A DNA stretch of 64,000 bases from contig JAXMCK010000003.1 in the NCBI GenBank assembly GCA_046349395.1, positions 1,033,532-1,097,531 on the forward strand, in the 5' to 3' direction. Shown one piece after another: positions 27,797 to 36,042 of this stretch. Source of the DNA: JAXMCK01 sp046349395 (lineage in GTDB: Bacteria > Pseudomonadota > Alphaproteobacteria > Geminicoccales > Geminicoccaceae). Below the pieces are notes generated by a model. That model saw only the letters and a list, made by a program, of their open reading frames with translations. It did not search any database and was not told the DNA's origin. Numbering within the stretch: position 1 is the first letter of the stretch; each line of letters starts with the position of its first letter. A program made the translations under genes and the position numbers.

Positions 27797-28107
27797 AGAT
27801 GGCCCATCTGCGGGCGTAGTTTACTAGCTGCAAGGTAGTATGAGAAGCATCGTGTTTCGTTACGGGTTGATTCCCGAAAGCGGCAATCAGCGATCACCCT
27901 GCTGCAAGGAGGTCCTCCTGACCGACATCGTATTGTGTTCTCTTCCTCGTGAGTTCAAGTTCCGGGTTTATCCAGCAAGAAAGCTGGCTTCGGTTCCCCT
28001 CGCTGACAGAAGTATAAAGTCTTCCCTTCGACGATCTTCGGAAGACGGCAAAGATCTTCAATTATACAGGCCGTCACTCGCCGTTCCTCGAACAGGTCGC
28101 CAGGGCG
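27797..28107 (-). promoter_or_regulatory. Gap between integrase and the NERD-kinase-helicase gene
   Basis: About 310 bases with no supported gene. On the minus strand it lies just upstream of the 1676-residue protein and probably holds its promoter, although no clear boxes or strong ribosome site are visible. Base composition is more AT-rich than the hydrogenase region. Confidence 0.35.
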
Positions 28108-29388
28108 TCAATCTCGTCGCGCCATTTTGCGGACCGAGGTGCGCTCAGATTTCAGCGGGACGGTCGTTGCTTCGATCGCGTCGGCGATGTACCCCTTCGC
28201 GAGGTGTCCGTAATGCTTCTCGACCATTCTGGTATCTGAATGCCCAAGAACCTGAGCCGCCACCAGCAGGGGCAGGCCGCGCATGATCCGCAGCGAAGCC
28301 CAGGTATGCCGCAGGCCGTGAAAGGTGATCGCCGGGTCAATTTTCGCCCGGACGTTCGCCTCAGCTAGTGGTCTGGCCTGATGAGAAGCGCCCCACGGGG
28401 CGCCATCGCTACGAAGAAAGATTCGTTCCGCTCCCGGCCTGCCGGCGGTCACATCAGACAGAAACTTCGCCGCCTGCTTATCGAGTGGAACATGCCGGGA
28501 CCGACCGCTCTTGGCGTCCCGGATGAGTAGGGACGGGGCGTCAGGTTTGAAGTCGGAAACAACTGCCCTGATAAGCTCGCCGTAGCGGCAGCCTGTCTCC
28601 AGAGCGGCCCGCACCAGCCGTCGGAAGTCCTCATTGCACGCGTTAACGAGCCTCTGAGCCTCGTCGGCGGAGAGGTAGACCAGCCGTGCGGAATCGACTC
28701 CGCGGAAGGCCTGAACACGGCGCCACGGAGTATCCGCGGCCACCTTGCCTTCGCGGTACGCGTGGTTCAGTGCCGCCTTTAGGATTGTGAGCAGCCGGTT
28801 TGCGGTGGCCTTGCGCGCTTGGGCGCCCTCGGCAGGTACAAGCTCTGTGGAGGTCTGCTTCCTTGCGCGGCTGCCTTTGGCCACAGCGGCAATTCCCTCA
28901 TGCCACTCGCGAATTTTGCTCGAGGTCAGTCTCGACAACTCCTCCGCGCCCAGCAAGGGACGTATATGTCGCTCGATTGCGGCCTTCGTCTTCGATCCGG
29001 ATTTTCGATGCTTATTGAACCACTCGATGTACAGGTTCAGCGCATCCGCCACGGTGTAAGGGCCTCTCGGTGCGGGCTCGGCAGACTCTGCCAGCCTCTC
29101 CATCTCCGTGAAAAACTCTCGTGCTCGCGCCTGCGCCTGAGCGTAAGAGAGGACCCGCAAGCCGTCGGCATCACGAACATCATCGGCAATGCCCAATCTG
29201 CGCTTGCGGTACGTGCCTCGTGCAGGTCGCCACCTGGCGAACCAAGTTCCGCCGTCCACACCTCGATAGTAGCCAACGTGCTGACCTATCCCTATCGCTC
29301 GCCAGTAGGGTTCGTTGTTGGCTCGGGGCGGGAGCTTCAATCGTGCCGTACGGGTCTCAATGCGTGCGTCACGAACGGTTCGGGGCAC
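28108..29388 (-). CDS. int: Tyrosine recombinase (island integrase)
   Basis: A 426-residue site-specific recombinase. The N-terminal arm-binding region (GTWFARWRPARGTYRKRRLG) is followed by a SAM-like core-binding domain (about 110-215). The catalytic domain has Arg268 (ETGCRYGEL), Lys293 (DAKSGRSRHVPL), His357/Arg360 (HGLRHT), His383 (LGHSD) and the nucleophile Tyr393 (KHYGH). All six active-site residues are present. It would integrate and excise the island at tRNA-Glu. The GTG start lies about 145 bases from the tRNA fragment and 13 bases from an 11-bp inverted repeat, the usual layout at an island's integrase end. Confidence 0.92.
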   Translation of the reverse strand: MPRTVRDARIETRTARLKLPPRANNEPYWRAIGIGQHVGYYRGVDGGTWFARWRPARGTYRKRRLGIADDVRDADGLRVLSYAQAQARAREFFTEMERLAESAEPAPRGPYTVADALNLYIEWFNKHRKSGSKTKAAIERHIRPLLGAEELSRLTSSKIREWHEGIAAVAKGSRARKQTSTELVPAEGAQARKATANRLLTILKAALNHAYREGKVAADTPWRRVQAFRGVDSARLVYLSADEAQRLVNACNEDFRRLVRAALETGCRYGELIRAVVSDFKPDAPSLLIRDAKSGRSRHVPLDKQAAKFLSDVTAGRPGAERIFLRSDGAPWGASHQARPLAEANVRAKIDPAITFHGLRHTWASLRIMRGLPLLVAAQVLGHSDTRMVEKHYGHLAKGYIADAIEATTVPLKSERTSVRKMARRD

Positions 29389-29400
29389 AGGGGCTACTCA

Positions 29401-29436
29401 GTTCGGTAACGAGACTGGTAATATGCGTTACCGAAC
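29401..29436. promoter_or_regulatory. 11-bp perfect inverted repeat upstream of the integrase
   Basis: GTTCGGTAACG at 29401-29411 and its exact complement CGTTACCGAAC at 29426-29436 are separated by 14 bases. They lie immediately 5' of the integrase start and about 100 bases from the tRNA-Glu fragment. The site could be an operator for integrase expression or an arm-type integrase/excisionase site. The symmetry is seen directly; the role is inferred. Confidence 0.6.
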
Positions 29437-29531
29437 ATCGGCAGACAAGGGCGGACGCAACGCCGTCAATGTCTATAAGTGCCAATACGTTAGTGAACGT
29501 TGACGGACGGCAAGTCATGTCCGTTATCCCC

Positions 29532-29575
29532 CTCTCACGGCGAAAACAGGGGTTCGAGTCCCCTAGGGGACGCCA
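29532..29575 (+). other. Island attachment site: 3' half of tRNA-Glu(CTC)
   Basis: The sequence starts with the anticodon loop CTCTCAC and continues through a T-arm (AGGGG-TTCGAGT-CCCCT), the acceptor strand AGGGGAC, discriminator G and encoded CCA. These match the 3' half of tRNA-Glu. The bases to the left do not form a tRNA: the anticodon stem already mismatches and no D-arm is present. This is therefore a partial copy, and the intact tRNA should lie at the island's other end, outside the window. The integrase sits on the island side. Confidence 0.82.
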
Positions 29576-29878
29576 ACTACCCGCACTTCAGTTCTGTCGG
29601 CAGACTTCGTCAGCCGGCTCGCATTTCGTGTTCGAGAAGCTGGACAGCCTCGCTCGGCGCACAGCTGCTCTATCAGCTTCGCGACGTGCCCGGCGCCACT
29701 CCCCTATCTGCGGGTATGGTCCGACCAGCAGCGGACCGCGGCACGTCTCGTCGCGCGCCGACATCATCATGCCAGCTGCGACAGCGGAGACTCCCTCACC
29801 TCGACGGAGGCAGGGGCGCGCGGCGTGACGGCGTGGCATACTCGCGCGTACGGGGTGCCCCCGTCGGGAGCCGTCGAG
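29576..29878. other. Gap between island end and hydrogenase operon
   Basis: About 300 bases with no supported gene. It should contain the hydrogenase operon promoter. A GTG-started extension of hydB from 29825 is possible but unlikely. Confidence 0.4.
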
Positions 29879-31063
29879 ATGCCGGAACTGCGCCGTGCCC
29901 AGGGCCTGCCAAGCCCCTCGTCGCCGGCGCGGGCTGAGGACACGGGCGTGCTCGACCTCGAAGGGCTGCAGACCCTGCTCCGCCTGCTCAACGCGGAGGG
30001 CTACCGGGTCCTCGGGCCGACCGTGCGCGATCACGCGATCGTCTACGACGACATCGACGGCATCGGCGACCTGCCGCGCGGGTGGACCGACGAGCAGGAG
30101 GGCGGCCACTACCGGCTGAAGCGCCGCGAGGACGATGCGCTCTTCGGCTACGCCGTCGGGCCGCATGCCTGGAAGCGCGTGCTGCATGCACCTCGCCAGC
30201 CGCTATGGCGCGCCAAGATGTCGGGCCCGAATGCGCACATTGCGGCAGAGCCGCTGCCGAGGGAGCGGCTGGCGCTGATCGGCGTGCGTGGGTGCGAGGC
30301 GGCGGCGATCGCGATCCAGGACCGGGTGCTGCTCGGCGGCGACCACCGCGACCCCTACTACGGCGCAAGGCGCGACGGGGCCTTCTTCGTCGCCGTGAAC
30401 TGTGGCTCGCCGGCCGCCACCTGCTTCTGCACCTCGATGGGGACCGGCCCCGCCGTGGGTGCGGCACACGACCTCGTCCTGACCGAATTGCTCGAAGGCG
30501 GGCCGCACCGATTCCTGGCCGCGGCCGGCTCGGCTGCCGGGCGCGCCATGTTGGCGAAGCTGCCGCTGACACCGGCGACGGCCAGCGATCGGGCACTCGC
30601 CGGCCAGGTCACCGACAACGCGGCGGCGGCAATCACCCGCAAGATGCCCACCGAGGGCTTGCGCGACCTGATGCTCGGCAGCCTGGATCACCCGCGCTGG
30701 AACGCGGTGGCGGAGCGCTGCCTCACTTGCGCCAACTGCACCATGGCCTGCCCGACCTGCTTCTGCACGACCGCGCAGGACGAGAACGACCTCGTCACCG
30801 GCGAGGCTGTCCGCTCGCAGCACTGGGCGTCCTGCTTCGCGATCGACTTCGCCTACATCCATGGCGGCTCGGTCCGCTCCTCGGCGAGCGCTCGCTACCG
30901 GCAATGGATCACCCACAAGCTCGGGACCTGGTGGGACCAGTTCGGCAGCTCCGGCTGCGTCGGCTGTGGACGCTGCATCACCTGGTGCCCCGTCGGTATC
31001 GACATCACCGAAGAAGTGGCGGCCCTGCGCGCCGACGCGCCGGCCGCGAAGGGGGGACCATGA
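29879..31063 (+). CDS. hydB: Group 3b hydrogenase beta subunit (iron-sulfur, HydB-like)
   Basis: A 394-residue electron-transfer subunit of a cytosolic sulfhydrogenase-type [NiFe] hydrogenase. The middle carries GVRGCEAAAI and NCGSPAATCFCTSMG, typical of the HydB/anaerobic sulfite reductase A family. Two [4Fe-4S] ferredoxin motifs lie at the C-terminus: CLTCANCTMACPTCFC and CVGCGRCITWCPVGID. It would pass electrons between the small subunit and the flavin subunit. The ATG at 29879 has GGGAG 8 bases upstream and is preferred over the GTG at 29825. The stop overlaps the next start (ATGA). Confidence 0.88.
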   Translation: MPELRRAQGLPSPSSPARAEDTGVLDLEGLQTLLRLLNAEGYRVLGPTVRDHAIVYDDIDGIGDLPRGWTDEQEGGHYRLKRREDDALFGYAVGPHAWKRVLHAPRQPLWRAKMSGPNAHIAAEPLPRERLALIGVRGCEAAAIAIQDRVLLGGDHRDPYYGARRDGAFFVAVNCGSPAATCFCTSMGTGPAVGAAHDLVLTELLEGGPHRFLAAAGSAAGRAMLAKLPLTPATASDRALAGQVTDNAAAAITRKMPTEGLRDLMLGSLDHPRWNAVAERCLTCANCTMACPTCFCTTAQDENDLVTGEAVRSQHWASCFAIDFAYIHGGSVRSSASARYRQWITHKLGTWWDQFGSSGCVGCGRCITWCPVGIDITEEVAALRADAPAAKGGP

Positions 31064-31521
31064 CCGACATCGCCGCCGCCGTCCGCGACCATCCGTTCCT
31101 GGCCCAGATGCCGGTCGATGTCCGCGACGTGCTCGCGGACTGCGCCGCAGAGGCCGAGTTCCCTGCCGGTGCGATGCTGCTGCGCGAAGGCGAGCCTGCG
31201 AACCACTTCTACCTGATCCTCGACGGCCGGGTCTCCATGCAGCTGACCGTGCCGGGGCGCCCGCCGCTCGTCGTTCAGACCATCGGCCCGGGCGACGTGG
31301 TGGGTCTCTCCTGGCTGGTACCGATGAACCGCAGCGCCTACGACGCCAGGGCCCAGGAGCGGACCCGCACCATCGCGGTCAGCACCCCTTGCCTCTACGG
31401 CAAGTGCGAGGCCGACGCCGGCTTCGGCTACGCCCTGCTCAAGGCCTTCATGCCGCCGCTGGTGCGCCGGCTGCAGGACACGCGGCTGCGGCTCCTCGAC
31501 GTGTACGAGAGCCATGCTTAG
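31060..31521 (+). CDS. Cyclic-nucleotide-binding (Crp-like sensor) domain protein within the hydrogenase operon
   Basis: A 153-residue protein made almost entirely of a cNMP-binding beta-barrel: LREGEPANHFYLILDGRVSM, then IGPGDVVGLSWLVP. The helix at the end (FGYALLKAFMPPLVRRLQDTR) resembles the Crp dimer helix, but there is no helix-turn-helix. It is therefore probably not a transcription factor by itself and may sense a small molecule and modulate the enzyme. It overlaps hydB by 4 bases and the gamma-subunit gene by 8, so it is made in step with the subunits. Confidence 0.82.
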   Translation: MTDIAAAVRDHPFLAQMPVDVRDVLADCAAEAEFPAGAMLLREGEPANHFYLILDGRVSMQLTVPGRPPLVVQTIGPGDVVGLSWLVPMNRSAYDARAQERTRTIAVSTPCLYGKCEADAGFGYALLKAFMPPLVRRLQDTRLRLLDVYESHA

Positions 31522-32389
31522 GCCTGCGGCCTCGATCGAGCCCGACCTCGCGCCGCTGCCGGCACCGGCATCGCCGATGCTGCCCGTCCTGGCACGGGTG
31601 CGCCGGCGCTGGAAGGAGATCGACCGGGTCTTCTCGCTCGACGTCGAGCCCGAAGACCGAGCCCTGCTCGGCTTCGAGCCCGGCCAGTTCAACATGCTCT
31701 CGGTGTTCGGCGTCGGCGAGATCGCGGTCAGCGTCAGCGCCCTGGCGCCTGACGGTCGCGGGCTGATCCACACCATCCGCGACGTGGGTGCGGTCTCGCG
31801 GGCACTGACCCGCCTCGGGCCCGGCGACGTGCTGGGTATGCGTGGGCCCTACGGGACGGGCTGGCCGGTCGCGGCGATGGACGGGCACGACGTCCTGGTG
31901 CTGTCGGGCGGGCTCGGCCTCGCCCCGCTGCGGCCGGCGATCCACGCGCTGCTCCGGGACAAGGATCGGCTGGGGCGTCTCGCCCTGCTGATCGCCTCGC
32001 ACAGCCCCGAGGACATCATGTTCCGGCGCGAGGTCGAGAGCTGGCGCCGGCGGCTCGACGTCGCCGTCGAGGTGACGGTCGCGCACGCGTCGGAAACTTG
32101 GCGGGGCAATGTCGGCCTCGTCACCGACCCACTGCCGCGGCTGGCCTTCGATCCGCAGAACACGCGAGCACTGGTGTGCGGGCCCGAGGTCAAGATGCGC
32201 CACGCCTGCGCCAGGCTGGAGGAGGCGGGGTTGGCGCCCGAGGCGATCCATCTCTCGATGGAGCGCAACATGAGCTGTGCCGTCGGTCATTGCGGCCACT
32301 GCCAGTACGGCTCCTACCTGCTGTGCCGCGACGGCCCGGTCCTGCGCTACGACCTCGTGCAGTCCCTGCTCCGTCGCGAGGAGGTCTGA
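31514..32389 (+). CDS. hydG: Group 3b hydrogenase gamma subunit (FAD/NAD(P)-binding, HydG-like)
   Basis: A 291-residue ferredoxin-reductase-type subunit. It has an FAD-binding barrel (FEPGQFNMLSVFGVGE), an NAD(P)-binding Rossmann segment (VLVLSGGLGLAPLRPAI) and, at the C-terminus, a [2Fe-2S] motif (CAVGHCGHCQYG ... LLC). It links H2 oxidation or production to NADP(H). The order beta, gamma, small, large is that of Pyrococcus-type sulfhydrogenases. Confidence 0.9.
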   Translation: MLRPAASIEPDLAPLPAPASPMLPVLARVRRRWKEIDRVFSLDVEPEDRALLGFEPGQFNMLSVFGVGEIAVSVSALAPDGRGLIHTIRDVGAVSRALTRLGPGDVLGMRGPYGTGWPVAAMDGHDVLVLSGGLGLAPLRPAIHALLRDKDRLGRLALLIASHSPEDIMFRREVESWRRRLDVAVEVTVAHASETWRGNVGLVTDPLPRLAFDPQNTRALVCGPEVKMRHACARLEEAGLAPEAIHLSMERNMSCAVGHCGHCQYGSYLLCRDGPVLRYDLVQSLLRREEV

Positions 32390-32390
32390 G

Positions 32391-33170
32391 ATGACGGCCC
32401 AGAAGAAGCCGCGGCTCGCGGTGTGGAAGTTTTCGTCCTGCGACGGCTGCCAGCTCAGCCTGCTCGACTGTGAGGACGAGTTGCTGGCCGTCGCCGACCT
32501 CGTCGACATCGCCTACTTCCCCGAGGCTACCCGCAGCGAGGACCGCGGCCGCTACGCGATCTCGGTGGTCGAGGGCTCGATAGCCACCCAGCACGACCTC
32601 GTGCGCATCCAGGACATTCGCCGGCGCAGCGACTTCATCCTGACGATCGGCGCCTGTGCCACCTCCGGCGGCATCCAGGCGCTGCGCAACTTCGCCAAGG
32701 TCGAGGAATACGCGGCCCTGGTCTATCCGCGACCGGACTATCTGGACACGCTGGCGACCTCGACCGGGATCGCCGACCATGTGAAGGTCGACTTCGAGCT
32801 GCGCGGCTGCCCCGTCAACAAGCACCAGCTGCTGGACGTGCTGACCGCCCTGGCGACGGGCCGGCGCCCCAACACGCCACCGCACAGCGTGTGCACCACC
32901 TGCAAGCTCAAGGGTGTCGCCTGCGTGGTGGTGACCCAGGGCAAGCCCTGTCTCGGGCCGGTGACGCACGACGGCTGCGGGGCTTTGTGCCCTTCCTACA
33001 ACCGCGCCTGTTTCGGCTGCTTCGGCCCCAAGGAGACGCCGAACGCCGCCGCGCTTAGCGCGCAATTGCTGGCGCTCGGCAACGACCCGAAGGCGCTGGC
33101 GCACGCCTATCGCAGCTTCGTGCCGACGGCCCCCGCCTTTCGCGAGGAGAGCGACCGGCATGGCCGCTAG
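32391..33170 (+). CDS. hydD: Group 3b [NiFe] hydrogenase small subunit (HydD-like)
   Basis: A 259-residue subunit. SSCDGCQLSLL and later IGACATSGG and RGCPVNKHQ supply the proximal cluster cysteines. A Cys-rich tail (CTTCKLKGVAC, KPCLGPVTHDGCGALCP, CFGCFG) supplies further clusters. There is no twin-arginine signal, so the enzyme is cytoplasmic. The start ATG lies one base after the gamma-subunit stop. It pairs with the large subunit encoded next, with an 11-base overlap. Confidence 0.9.
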   Translation: MTAQKKPRLAVWKFSSCDGCQLSLLDCEDELLAVADLVDIAYFPEATRSEDRGRYAISVVEGSIATQHDLVRIQDIRRRSDFILTIGACATSGGIQALRNFAKVEEYAALVYPRPDYLDTLATSTGIADHVKVDFELRGCPVNKHQLLDVLTALATGRRPNTPPHSVCTTCKLKGVACVVVTQGKPCLGPVTHDGCGALCPSYNRACFGCFGPKETPNAAALSAQLLALGNDPKALAHAYRSFVPTAPAFREESDRHGR

Positions 33171-34449
33171 GACCATCACGGTCGACTACCTCGCCAGGGT
33201 CGAGGGCGAGGGCGGGCTCCGCGTCGTGGTGAGGGATGGGGCCGTCCGCTCGGCCGAGCTCAAGATTTTCGAGCCCCCGCGCTTCTTCGAAGCCCTGCTG
33301 CGAGGCCGTTCGCTGCACGAGGTGCCGGACATCGTCGCCCGCATCTGCGGCATCTGCCCGGTCGCCTACCAGATGAGCGCGGTGCACGCCATCGAACGTG
33401 CGCTGGGCGTTAAGGTCGAGGGCCCACTCCGGGCACTCCGCCGGCTCTTCTACTGCGGCGAATGGATCGAGAGCCACGTCCTGCACGTGACCATGCTGCA
33501 CGCGCCCGACTTCCTGGGCTATCGCGGCGGGATCGAGATGGCGCGAGACCATGGCGACGCGGTGCGGCGCGCACTCGGCCTGAAGAAGGCAGGCAACGCC
33601 ATCGTGGCCCTCCTCGGCGGACGGGAGATCCACCCGATCAACGTGCGGGTCGGCGGCTTCCACCGGCTGCCGCGCAAACGCGAGATGGCCGAGTTGCACG
33701 ACACGCTGGAGCGTGCGCGCGACGCGGCGCTGGCGACGCTGCGCTGGGTCGCCGGCTTCGATGCCCCGGACCGGACGCGCGACTACACCTTCGTCGCACT
33801 CCGTCACCCCGACGAGTACCCGTTCAACGAGGGCCGGATCGTCTCCAACCGCGGCCTCGACATCGACGTGGCATCCTACGAGGACCATTTCGCCGAGAGC
33901 CAGGTACGGCGCTCGACGGCACTCCATTCGCGGCTGCGCGGTGGCGGCGCCTACCTCGTCGGGCCGATGGCCCGCTACAGCCTGAACTTCGATCGGCTCT
34001 CGGCGGTAGCGCAGCAGGCCGCGCGCGAGGCGGGGCTGGGTACCACCTGCACCAACCCGTACCGGAGCATCGCGGTGCGTGCGGTCGAGGTGGTGCAGGC
34101 TCTGGACGAGGCCTTGCGGCTGACGGCGGACTATGTCGAACCGGACTCACCCGCGGTGGAGATCACGCCGCGGGCCGGTGTGGGCTGGGCAGCGACCGAG
34201 GCGCCGCGCGGCCTGCTCTATCACCGCTACGCCGTGGCGCCGGACGGCTCGATCGCCGAGGCGCTGATCGTGCCGCCGACCTCGCAGAACCAGCCCTGCA
34301 TCGAGGAGGACCTCGTCTCGATGATCGGCGACGTCCTCGACCAGCCCGACGAGATCATCCGTGCGCGCGCCGAGCAGACCGTCCGCAACTACGACCCCTG
34401 CATCTCCTGCGCGACCCACTTCCTGAAGCTGGAGATGGATCGCGGGTGA
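33160..34449 (+). CDS. hydA: Group 3b [NiFe] hydrogenase large subunit (HydA-like)
   Basis: A 429-residue catalytic subunit. The N-terminal nickel-binding motif RICGICP (C63, C66) and C-terminal motif DPCISCATH (C414, C417, H420) provide the four cysteine ligands of the Ni-Fe centre. Nine residues follow the His and are expected to be removed by the maturation protease encoded next. The sequence is complete and no ligand is missing. The likely reaction is reversible H2/NADP+ conversion, with possible sulfur reduction. No hyp maturation genes are in the window. Confidence 0.93.
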   Translation: MAARTITVDYLARVEGEGGLRVVVRDGAVRSAELKIFEPPRFFEALLRGRSLHEVPDIVARICGICPVAYQMSAVHAIERALGVKVEGPLRALRRLFYCGEWIESHVLHVTMLHAPDFLGYRGGIEMARDHGDAVRRALGLKKAGNAIVALLGGREIHPINVRVGGFHRLPRKREMAELHDTLERARDAALATLRWVAGFDAPDRTRDYTFVALRHPDEYPFNEGRIVSNRGLDIDVASYEDHFAESQVRRSTALHSRLRGGGAYLVGPMARYSLNFDRLSAVAQQAAREAGLGTTCTNPYRSIAVRAVEVVQALDEALRLTADYVEPDSPAVEITPRAGVGWAATEAPRGLLYHRYAVAPDGSIAEALIVPPTSQNQPCIEEDLVSMIGDVLDQPDEIIRARAEQTVRNYDPCISCATHFLKLEMDRG

Positions 34450-34907
34450 GGGAGCCGCTGCTCGTCCTCGGCATCGGCAACCCCGACCGCGGCGACGACG
34501 GTGCTGGTCGCGCTGTGGCGAGGGCGCTCCGCGAGACCGCACCCGACGGGATGCGCATCGTCGAGCACGACGGTGAGGCGTCGGGCCTCGTTGCCGTGTT
34601 GGCGGAGGTGACGGCGGCCGTGATCGTGGATGCCAGCGCCTCCGGTGCTGCGCCTGGCACCGTCCGGCGTTTCGACGTCGCCGCAGCACCGCTGCCGGCG
34701 GACGGCACACGGATGTCCTCGCACGGGTTGGGTCTGGTCGAGGCGGTAGAACTGGCCCGGGTGCTCGGCCAACTTCCGCAGCACTGCATCGTCTGCGCCA
34801 TCGAGGGCGCCGACTTCCGTCTCGGCGCTCCGCTATCGCCCCCGGTCGCCGCGGCGGTCCGGCGGGTGGCAGCGGACCTGTGCGCCGAGGCTCTTGCGGC
34901 GGCTTGA
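34446..34907 (+). CDS. Hydrogenase maturation protease (HycI/HyaD family)
   Basis: A 153-residue endopeptidase starting at a GTG that overlaps the large-subunit stop (GTGA). The signature GIGNPDRGDDGAG is at residues 8-20, with the conserved Asp that senses nickel. A second acidic position lies in VIVDAS and a His in MSSHGLGL. It trims the C-terminal extension of the large subunit after nickel insertion. It is the last gene of the operon. Confidence 0.9.
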   Translation: MREPLLVLGIGNPDRGDDGAGRAVARALRETAPDGMRIVEHDGEASGLVAVLAEVTAAVIVDASASGAAPGTVRRFDVAAAPLPADGTRMSSHGLGLVEAVELARVLGQLPQHCIVCAIEGADFRLGAPLSPPVAAAVRRVAADLCAEALAAA

Positions 34908-35024
34908 TCCCGTCCGGCGTCAGCGCGACGCGTGTGGCGCTTCGCTTGGGCCGAGGGATCGCCTCGACTAGTGGCAACAGAGTATGAGTTAATTGCACTC
35001 ATGCTTGATTTCATGGGGCATCGT

Positions 35025-35105
35025 GGCAACCTGTAGTTGGGGATGGATGACAACCCAATCACCCAACCAAGTTGAGCCCCGGACGCATCGTTCGGGGCTT
35101 TCTTT
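35025..35105 (+). ncRNA. Possible small structured RNA ending in a terminator
   Basis: Between the hydrogenase operon and the repeat is a stretch where GTTGGG can pair with CCCAAC or CAACCC. A strong terminator hairpin follows directly. It may be an independent small RNA or simply the 3' end of the hydrogenase transcript. No promoter could be fixed by eye. Confidence 0.25.
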
Positions 35106-35107
35106 GT
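35075..35107 (+). terminator. Rho-independent terminator after the hydrogenase operon
   Basis: AGCCCCG at 35075-35081 pairs with CGGGGCT at 35093-35099, followed by TTTCTTTG. It is the first clear terminator downstream of the hydrogenase operon. Confidence 0.75.
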
Positions 35108-35220
35108 CGGGGTACCCCTGAGCGATGTCAGCAAGGACACGAACCCTCAGGGTGGTGTCGAGGGCTGGTCATGGTGTGGAGCGGGTTGGGGCCGCCCGAT
35201 CAGCAGCCCAAGAAAACAGA

Positions 35221-35259
35221 ACCGCCACTCTTGCGCCTGGGCTTGGCAAGAATGGCGGT
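35221..35259. terminator. Hairpin at the edge of repeat copy 1
   Basis: Fourteen-base arms (ACCGCCACTCTTGC / GCAAGAATGGCGGT) with one C-A mismatch. No T-tract follows on either strand, so it may be a processing or bidirectional element and not a classic terminator. Confidence 0.5.
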
Positions 35260-35532
35260 CCGTGTTCGTCCGACGACGCTATGAATTCGACCCGTCGTCT
35301 CGTCTAAATCGATTCTGCCACCAAGATATTCGCGTTCTGCTCTTCACTCTATCGGCCGCAGAGTATCGCGGCATCCATCCCGATCATCACAGGCCCCATC
35401 CGGCCCCTCTGCTATCCCTATCCCCTCGCCGGGCCGCTGCCCTGAAATCCAACTCACCAGCCACGGTATGAAAACGGCAGGCCGGCGTCGGCGAGGCTCC
35501 TCGATCCAAATCCCGACAATTTTATCCGAATA

Positions 35533-35754
35533 TCACGAAACAACCGTCAATGCGTTCAACATCACCAGACAAAATCTCGCTTCGGCGGCACGGCCCTTCG
35601 CCTGATGCAGACGCAGCGCCTCGACCACCCAGCCCCGCAGCTTCTTCCTCACCGCAGGCGCCATGCCGGCGACGATCTCGGCTGCCGTCTTCGGGGTCAA
35701 CTCGCTCAAGGGAGCCGCCGGCCCGTCGAGCGTCTGGAGAAGCTGCGTGATCAT
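35533..35754 (-). CDS. Conserved 73-residue hypothetical protein in repeat copy 1
   Basis: Begins MITQLLQTLDGPAAP with AGGGG 8 bases upstream of the ATG. It is helical with a basic centre (VRKKLRGWVVEALRLHQ) and has no membrane segment. The twin at 43466-43687 has the same length and differs at one residue (Ala to Ser). By eye there are six base changes between the two genes and five are synonymous, which favours a real coding gene. Family and function are unknown. Confidence 0.6.
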   Translation of the reverse strand: MITQLLQTLDGPAAPLSELTPKTAAEIVAGMAPAVRKKLRGWVVEALRLHQAKGRAAEARFCLVMLNALTVVS

Positions 35755-36042
35755 CTTGACAACCCCTGTTCTTTATTGATCCCCATGTAGCCCTTCCCTT
35801 GGCTCCCCGGAATGATCGGCGAGGGCCGAAACTTGATCGAATCCTCATACACCCGAGAATGCGGGTACGATCCCGCTCTCTCCCGGGTGCGACATGTTGA
35901 CGGGCCAAGGACAGCCACCGCCCGCCCTGAAGGGCAGGACAACGTACGGTGCATCGGTCGGTATGCCGCGTTCTACTTTTGCGCGTGGAGACGCGGCACC
36001 GAGGTGCGGGAGGCAGACGAAAGAGGAGCGTCTTTGCGGTGT

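Larger units (their letters stand above)
35221..36009. repeat. Long direct repeat, copy 1 (about 790 bp)
   Basis: The segment is repeated at 43153-43942 in the same orientation, at a nearly constant offset of 7,933 bases. Long blocks match exactly, for example around 35301-35360, 35440-35540 and 35640-35800, while short patches near 35380-35410 and 35880-35940 diverge. It contains a hairpin, a 73-residue minus-strand ORF and that ORF's upstream region. No transposase or terminal inverted repeats are seen. Confidence 0.88.

Noticed and set aside
29521..29575. Complete tRNA-Glu gene
   Set aside because: Only the anticodon loop to CCA is present. The anticodon stem mismatches and there is no D-arm or 5' acceptor strand.
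30082..31059. N-terminal extension of the cyclic-nucleotide-binding frame
   Set aside because: Only the part from 31060 resembles a protein. The upstream part is an Arg-rich shadow of hydB.
35809..35830. Possible IS21 end within repeat copy 1
   Set aside because: About 13 bases (GCTCCCCGGAATG) match the IS21 left junction, but mostly in the target sequence and not in the inverted repeat, and copy 2 lacks it. Too short to support an element.
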